A stretch of DNA of 64,000 bases from Pseudomonas sp. DG56-2 (GTDB lineage: Bacteria > Pseudomonadota > Gammaproteobacteria > Pseudomonadales > Pseudomonadaceae). The stretch is taken from the NCBI RefSeq assembly GCF_004803755.1, contig NZ_CP032311.1:4232501-4296500 (forward strand), given 5' to 3'. The notes beneath the pieces are model-generated. The model was not told the origin of the DNA. It saw nothing but the letters and a program-made list of their open reading frames with translations, and did no database searches. A program made the translations under genes and the position numbers. The first letter of the stretch is position 1. Each line of letters begins with the position of its first letter. Shown here in pieces: positions 59,485 to 64,000 of the stretch.

Positions 59485-60801
59485 TTGCGTTCATTGTTCT
59501 GGCGCATCCTGGCCAGTTTCTGGCTGGCCATTGCCCTGGTCGCCGGCCTGTCGATTCTGCTCGGGCACATGTTGAACCAGGATGCCTGGATTCTCAGCCG
59601 TCACCCGGGTCTCAATACCCTGGCCAAGACCTGGACCCAACGCTACGAACAAAAGGGCCCCGAGAACGCCCAGCACTTTCTGGAGCATCGCAAGCGCCAC
59701 TACAACATCGATGTGCAAGTACTCAACGACAGTGGCGATGCAGTGGTACCTGGCACCTTCCCACGGCGTGCCGCAGCTTTCGAGGCACGGCGACACAACG
59801 ACGACCGGCGCTTGCCCTGGCGGCGCCTGACCGAGGAATACACCAGTCCCGAGACTGGCGAGACGTACTTGCTGATCTATCGCATTCCCCATCCCGAACT
59901 GGATGCCTGGCACCGTGACAGCCTGCTATGGCCATTGAGTGCATTGGGCATTGCCCTGGTGGTCTTGACCCTGTTCAGCCTGTTGGTAACGCTGTCCATT
60001 ACCCGTCCGCTCAGCCGCTTGCGCGGAGCCGTACATGACCTGGGACAAACTACCTATCAACAGAACAGCCTGGCGCGCCTGGCCAGTCGCCGCGATGAAT
60101 TCGGCGTGTTAGCCAATGACTTCAACCGTATGGGATCACGCCTGCAGAGCATGATCGGCAGCCAGCGCCAACTGCTGCGCGATGTGTCCCACGAGTTGCG
60201 CTCGCCGCTGGCGCGCCTGCGCATTGCCCTGGCTCTCGCCGAGCGGGCCGAACCGGAACAACGCGAAGCGTTATGGCCACGCCTGACGCGGGAATGCGAC
60301 CGCCTGGAAGCACTGATCAGTGAAATTCTGGTGCTGGCACGAGTGGACGCCGAACAATCGCGCGCCGAACCGGTGGACCTCGATGCGCTGCTGCAGTCCC
60401 TGCACAAGGATGCCCAGCTCAGTGCGCCGGAACAGGACATCCAGTTGCAGCTTGAACCAGGGTTGAGCCTGCAGGGCTGGCCAACCCTGATCGAGCGTGC
60501 GGTAGATAACCTGCTGCGCAATGCCGTGCGCTTCAACCCGCAAGGGCAAGCGATTGAAATTTCAGCCTTGCGTGACAACGACCGCATCGTGATAAGTGTG
60601 CGCGATCACGGCCCGGGCGTGGCCGAAGAACACCTTGGGCAATTGGGCGAGCCGTTCTTCCGCGCCCCGGGCCAGAGCGCTGCAGGTCATGGCCTGGGTC
60701 TGGCCATTGCGCGCAAGGCAGCAGAGCGGCACGGTGGAAGCCTGACCCTGGGAAATCATCCAGAGGGTGGTTTTGTTGCCCGGCTGGAGCTCAGTGCCTG
60801 A
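59485..60801 (+). CDS. cpxA: Sensor histidine kinase (CpxA-like)
   Basis: A 438-residue membrane kinase: TM1 (about 8-30), a periplasmic sensor (about 31-155), TM2 (about 158-180), HAMP (about 181-235), DHp with the phospho-acceptor His in RDVSHELRSPLARLR, and the ATPase domain with N-box NLLRNAVRFN, G1 DHGPGV and G2 GHGLGLAIARKAAERHGG. The start is TTG 59485, with AAGGAG 7 bp upstream; an ATG 45 bp earlier would read through the hairpin-like AGCCGG region. Partner of the upstream response regulator. Gene name is by context. Confidence 0.9.
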   Translation: MRSLFWRILASFWLAIALVAGLSILLGHMLNQDAWILSRHPGLNTLAKTWTQRYEQKGPENAQHFLEHRKRHYNIDVQVLNDSGDAVVPGTFPRRAAAFEARRHNDDRRLPWRRLTEEYTSPETGETYLLIYRIPHPELDAWHRDSLLWPLSALGIALVVLTLFSLLVTLSITRPLSRLRGAVHDLGQTTYQQNSLARLASRRDEFGVLANDFNRMGSRLQSMIGSQRQLLRDVSHELRSPLARLRIALALAERAEPEQREALWPRLTRECDRLEALISEILVLARVDAEQSRAEPVDLDALLQSLHKDAQLSAPEQDIQLQLEPGLSLQGWPTLIERAVDNLLRNAVRFNPQGQAIEISALRDNDRIVISVRDHGPGVAEEHLGQLGEPFFRAPGQSAAGHGLGLAIARKAAERHGGSLTLGNHPEGGFVARLELSA

Positions 60802-60805
60802 CCTG

Positions 60806-60878
60806 AAACCGCGCCCGCTCCTGCACAATTACCTTGCGCAATCTGCCTGCAGGCGCGGGCTTGGCCCGCGATGGCGCC
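60806..60878. repeat. REP pair (BIME-like) between cpxA and the nitroreductase
   Basis: ACCGCGCCCGCTCCTGCAC at ~60808 and TGCAGGCGCGGGCTTGG at ~60848 followed by CCCGCGATGG are inverted copies of the REP consensus, filling the gap between the two convergent genes. Confidence 0.75.
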
Positions 60879-60882
60879 AGTA

Positions 60883-61437
60883 CTACTCCCAGGCCGAAAC
60901 GAAATCCGCCGTTGCCAGCACTGGCGCGGTACGGGGCTCCGACTGCGGAGTGCCCAGGTACAAGAAGGCGATGATCTCTTCGTTGTCAGCCAGTCCCAGC
61001 CCCTTGGCTACATGCTTGCTGTACGACAGCTCGCCGGTTCGCCAGACAGCACCAATCCCTTGGGCATGAGCCGCCAATAGAATGCCGTGGGCTGCGCAGC
61101 CAGCGGCCAGACGTTGCTCCGAGGCCGGCACCTTGAAGTGATCCTGCAAGCGCGCGATAACCACCACCAGCAGCGGTGCGCGCATTGGCATGGCGCGGGC
61201 CTTGTCCAGCGCCGCTTCAGTGGCGTCACCCTCGGCCTGCACCGCTTCGGCCAGTAACGCCCCCAGTTTTTCACGCCCCTCGCCCTCGACCGTCAAGAAG
61301 CGCCACGGCCGCAATTGACCATGGTCCGGCGCCCGCAGGGCAGCCTGAAACAAGCCCTCGCGCTGAGCAGCATTAGGTGCGGGTTCCATCAGCCGTGGTA
61401 CAGAAACACGGTTGAGCAATGCGTCGAGAGCCTCCAT
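60883..61437 (-). CDS. Nitroreductase family protein (YdjA-like)
   Basis: A 184-residue flavin-dependent oxidoreductase. FMN contacts are in SVPRLMEP, ALRAPDHGQLRPWRFLTV and ENIIAFLYLGTP-like DNEEIIAFLYLGTP. The wording and length match the YdjA subgroup (MEALDALLNRVSVPRL). Physiological substrate is unknown; family members reduce nitro compounds in vitro. Convergent with cpxA; the promoter faces trkH across ~100 bp. Confidence 0.9.
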   Translation of the reverse strand: MEALDALLNRVSVPRLMEPAPNAAQREGLFQAALRAPDHGQLRPWRFLTVEGEGREKLGALLAEAVQAEGDATEAALDKARAMPMRAPLLVVVIARLQDHFKVPASEQRLAAGCAAHGILLAAHAQGIGAVWRTGELSYSKHVAKGLGLADNEEIIAFLYLGTPQSEPRTAPVLATADFVSAWE

Positions 61438-61537
61438 TGGCTACCCCCTAAAGAGAAATGTGCAGCTATTCTAGCGTTTACTTAAAAAGGGCCATAGGTA
61501 GAATGGCGCCCTTCCGTTTCAAGTCAGAGCAGATCAC

Positions 61538-62992
61538 ATGGCGTTGCCGACCTTAAGGATCATTGGATTTGTCATCGGCATCTTCCTGATCACCCTGGCG
61601 ATCAGCATGGTTGTGCCCATGGCCACCCTGGTGATCTTTGATCGCACTGGTGACCTGCCGTCGTTCCTGTGGGCCAGCATGATCACCTTTATCGCCGGCC
61701 TTGCCCTGGTGATCCAGGGGCGCCCAGAGCATGTGCACTTGCGTCCGCGCGACATGTATCTGCTTACCGTCAGCAGTTGGCTGGTGGTGTGTATCTTCGC
61801 CGCGCTACCGTTCCTGCTCACTCAACACATCAGCTATACCGACGCATTCTTCGAGAGCATGTCCGGTATTACCGCGACCGGCGCCACGGTACTCAGCGGC
61901 CTGGACACCATGTCGCCAGGCATTCTGATGTGGCGTTCGCTTCTGCACTGGCTCGGCGGCATCGGTTTTATCGCCATGGCGGTAGCCATTTTGCCGCTGC
62001 TGCGCATCGGTGGTATGCGCCTGTTCCAGACCGAGTCTTCGGACCGTTCCGAAAAAGTCATGCCGCGGTCGCACATGGTTGCCAAATCCATCGTCGCGGT
62101 GTACATCGGCTTCACTGCCTTGGGGGGCCTTGCATTCTGGCTGGCCGGCATGAGCGTATTCGATGCCATCAACCACGCCATGTCGGCAATTTCCACTGGC
62201 GGTTTCTCTACCTCCGACCAATCTCTGGCCAAATGGCACCAGCCGGCGGTGCATTGGGTTGCCGTGGTCGTGATGATTTTCGGCAGTATGCCGTTCGCGC
62301 TTTACGTCGCTACCCTGCGCGGCAATCGCAAGGCGCTGATCAAGGACCAGCAGGTCCAGGGTCTTCTGGCCATGCTGCTGGTCACTTGGCTGGTATTGGG
62401 CACCTGGTACTGGGCGACCACTGACCTGCACTGGCTGGATGCATTGCGCCATGTGGCGCTGAACGTCACCTCGGTAGTGACCACCACCGGCTTTGCCCTG
62501 GGCGACTACAGCCTGTGGGGCAACTTCTCGCTGATGCTTTTCTTCTACCTTGGCTTCGTTGGTGGTTGCTCGGGCTCGACCGCTGGTGGTATCAAGATTT
62601 TCCGTTTTCAGGTTGCCTACATCCTGCTCAAGGCCAACCTCAATCAACTCATTCACCCTCGCGCCGTGATCAAGCAGAAGTACAACGGTCATCGTCTGGA
62701 CGAAGAGATCGTGCGCTCGATCCTGACTTTCTCGTTCTTCTTTGCCATCACCATCTGCGTAATCGCCCTGCTCCTGTCATTGCTCGGCGTAGACTGGATG
62801 ACCGCCTTGACCGGTGCTGCCAGTACCGTCTCCGGTGTAGGTCCGGGACTGGGTGAAACCATTGGCCCGGCCGGCAACTTTGCGACATTGCCGGATGCGG
62901 CCAAATGGATCCTGGCGTTCGGGATGCTGCTGGGACGTCTGGAAATCATTACGGTGTTGGTGCTGTGTATGCCGGCGTTCTGGCGTCACTGA
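61538..62992 (+). CDS. trkH: Potassium uptake protein TrkH
   Basis: TrkH is the K+-translocating membrane subunit that works with the NAD-binding TrkA. The 484-residue protein has four pore repeats, each with a selectivity-filter glycine: SGITATGATVLSG, SAISTGGFSTSD, SVVTTTGFALGDY and STVSGVGPGLGE. About ten to twelve membrane segments; family length. The tail overlaps the convergent AraC gene by 44 bp. trkA is not in the window. Confidence 0.95.
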   Translation: MALPTLRIIGFVIGIFLITLAISMVVPMATLVIFDRTGDLPSFLWASMITFIAGLALVIQGRPEHVHLRPRDMYLLTVSSWLVVCIFAALPFLLTQHISYTDAFFESMSGITATGATVLSGLDTMSPGILMWRSLLHWLGGIGFIAMAVAILPLLRIGGMRLFQTESSDRSEKVMPRSHMVAKSIVAVYIGFTALGGLAFWLAGMSVFDAINHAMSAISTGGFSTSDQSLAKWHQPAVHWVAVVVMIFGSMPFALYVATLRGNRKALIKDQQVQGLLAMLLVTWLVLGTWYWATTDLHWLDALRHVALNVTSVVTTTGFALGDYSLWGNFSLMLFFYLGFVGGCSGSTAGGIKIFRFQVAYILLKANLNQLIHPRAVIKQKYNGHRLDEEIVRSILTFSFFFAITICVIALLLSLLGVDWMTALTGAASTVSGVGPGLGETIGPAGNFATLPDAAKWILAFGMLLGRLEIITVLVLCMPAFWRH

Positions 62993-64000
62993 CCGCGACC
63001 TCCACCGCTTCGGTTTCTGGCGCAACAGCTGTGCCCAGCGCAATTCGAGCCCGATACTCGCCGGGAGTAACGTCGAACCACCGACGAAACGCCCGGAAGA
63101 AGTTGCTTGGATCGGCAAAGCCCAGCAAGTAGGCAGTTTCCAGCAGTGTCATGTCCGGCTGCGCCAGGTACTGCTCGGCCAACTCTCGGCGGGTGTCGTC
63201 AAGCAAGGTCTGAAAGCTGGTGCCTTCGTCCTGCAGGCGCCGTTGCAAGGTACGCTGGGACAAATGCAGAGCCTGCGCCACCGTCTCGCGCTTGGGCTCT
63301 CCTTGCGGCAACACTCGGCACAGCACCTGACGTGCACGATGGGTGACGCGGCTTTCGGAAAAACGGGCCAGATACTCACCGGCAAACCGGTCGTGCAACA
63401 CGGCCATGGCTTCGTTAGCCGTCGGTAATGGCGCCTCCATGTCAGCCCGCTCGAATATCAATGCATCATGAGCCGCGCCAAATACCAGGGGTGCATGGAA
63501 AGCTGTCTTGTACGGCGTCAGGTCGACTGGCTGCGGCCCTTGGACCAATACCCGTCGCGGCTGAATTACCCGCCCGCTCAACCAGCCGCACAGCGACAAG
63601 GCACAGGCCAGGGACGCTTCAGCGCTGTGCCGGGTAGGCGGAAGATGATCACCGTGGACAGTGAGAATTAACGCGTAACCTTCTGGTTCCTGGCGAAAGC
63701 TCAAGTCGGAACTCTCGGCAATGATGCGCTGAAAGCGCACCAATCGCTCAAACCCTTCGGCCAAGGTACGGCTCGACATCAAGGCGTAGCCGACCACATG
63801 AAAGGAGGCCGGACGAACCACCCGGGCCATGTTCAGGCCGATGGCCTGATTGCCGGAAAGGTCGACCGCCATTTGCCATAAACGGGTCATGGAGTCTTGG
63901 GTAAAACGTGCGTCGGGGTCATCCAGGGCGGCGAAATCCAGGCCGAGTTGTTGGAACATTGCACGACAATCCAGCCCTTCGAGCTCGAGTGCCTTGACGA
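62949..64000 (-). CDS. AraC-family transcriptional regulator (5' end beyond the window)
   Basis: At least 350 residues. The N-terminal ligand domain is the arabinose-binding AraC type 2 kind (LWQMAVDLSGNQAIGLNMA, VGYALMSSRTLAEGFERL). The C-terminal double helix-turn-helix has LHLSQRTLQRRLQDEG and LLETAYLLGFADPSNFFRAF. An ATG exists at 63959, but the frame stays open to the window edge with family-like residues (VKALELEGLDCRA), so the true start is probably outside. Resembles OruR/ArgR-like ornithine regulators in layout; inducer unknown. Its 3' end overlaps trkH by 44 bp. Confidence 0.9.
   Translation of the reverse strand, partial: VKALELEGLDCRAMFQQLGLDFAALDDPDARFTQDSMTRLWQMAVDLSGNQAIGLNMARVVRPASFHVVGYALMSSRTLAEGFERLVRFQRIIAESSDLSFRQEPEGYALILTVHGDHLPPTRHSAEASLACALSLCGWLSGRVIQPRRVLVQGPQPVDLTPYKTAFHAPLVFGAAHDALIFERADMEAPLPTANEAMAVLHDRFAGEYLARFSESRVTHRARQVLCRVLPQGEPKRETVAQALHLSQRTLQRRLQDEGTSFQTLLDDTRRELAEQYLAQPDMTLLETAYLLGFADPSNFFRAFRRWFDVTPGEYRARIALGTAVAPETEAVEVAVSDARTPAYTAPTP

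Overview
The window is a chromosomal segment of a Pseudomonas, most likely from the P. putida/P. fluorescens side of the genus. Three things point there. The branched-chain keto-acid operon bkdR-bkdA1A2B-lpdV is close to what I remember of the P. putida proteins. Gene order from acs through aot/argR, aru/ast, alaS, lysC to rsmA follows the arrangement known from P. aeruginosa, apart from a missing aotO. GC-rich REP elements sit between genes. No computation or database search was run: identities rest on motifs, length, order and remembered family sequences.

Layout. 1-1.7 kb: end of a flagellar cluster (flgM, flgN, c-di-GMP brake flgZ). 1.7-10.4 kb: an MFS transporter, a glutamine-synthetase-like enzyme, then bkdR divergent from the complete bkd operon, closed by a strong terminator. 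10.4-13.2 kb: a LysR regulator divergent from a glutathione S-transferase and a luciferase-like monooxygenase. 13.2-19.9 kb: an accessory-looking, relatively AT-rich stretch with a PAS-GGDEF protein, a phosphoethanolamine transferase, and a small polyol/pentose locus (ribitol-dehydrogenase-like SDR, LacI regulator, FGGY kinase) with four matching LacI-type palindromes and no transporter. It ends near a tRNA-Arg(CCT). 20-29.7 kb: phnN, amrZ, mgtE, a triplicated tRNA-Arg(ACG) array, tRNA-Ser(GCT), rsmA, lysC, alaS, then an FMN riboswitch driving a lumazine synthase.

29.8-42 kb holds arginine use: the AST pathway genes (aruC-F-G-D-B, a small conserved gene, aruE), their activator argR and the arginine/ornithine ABC importer aotJQMP, with ArgR-type half-sites in front of aruC and aotJ. 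42.3-51.7 kb: acetyl-CoA synthetase, a small DUF2790-type exported protein, the phenylalanine hydroxylase cluster (phhR divergent from phhABC), the ribosome-rescue factor arfB and an AroP-type permease that plausibly feeds phhABC. 52.3-57.7 kb: rluB, scpB, scpA, a YciO-type protein and a PHP phosphoesterase on the minus strand, divergent from yciB and yciI. 57.8-60.8 kb: a Cpx-like envelope-stress locus (coiled-coil membrane protein, response regulator, Spy/CpxP-like protein, sensor kinase) with a CpxR-type box. The window closes with a nitroreductase, trkH and an AraC regulator cut by the right edge.

Most of the window is core Pseudomonas metabolism. I found no CRISPR array, phage, transposase or convincing undescribed multi-gene defence system. 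The observations most worth a second look are a REP-like sequence translated in frame inside the BkdB linker, the self-contained polyol locus with paired operators, the intergenic inverted repeat at 49.7 kb, and the GST/monooxygenase pair.
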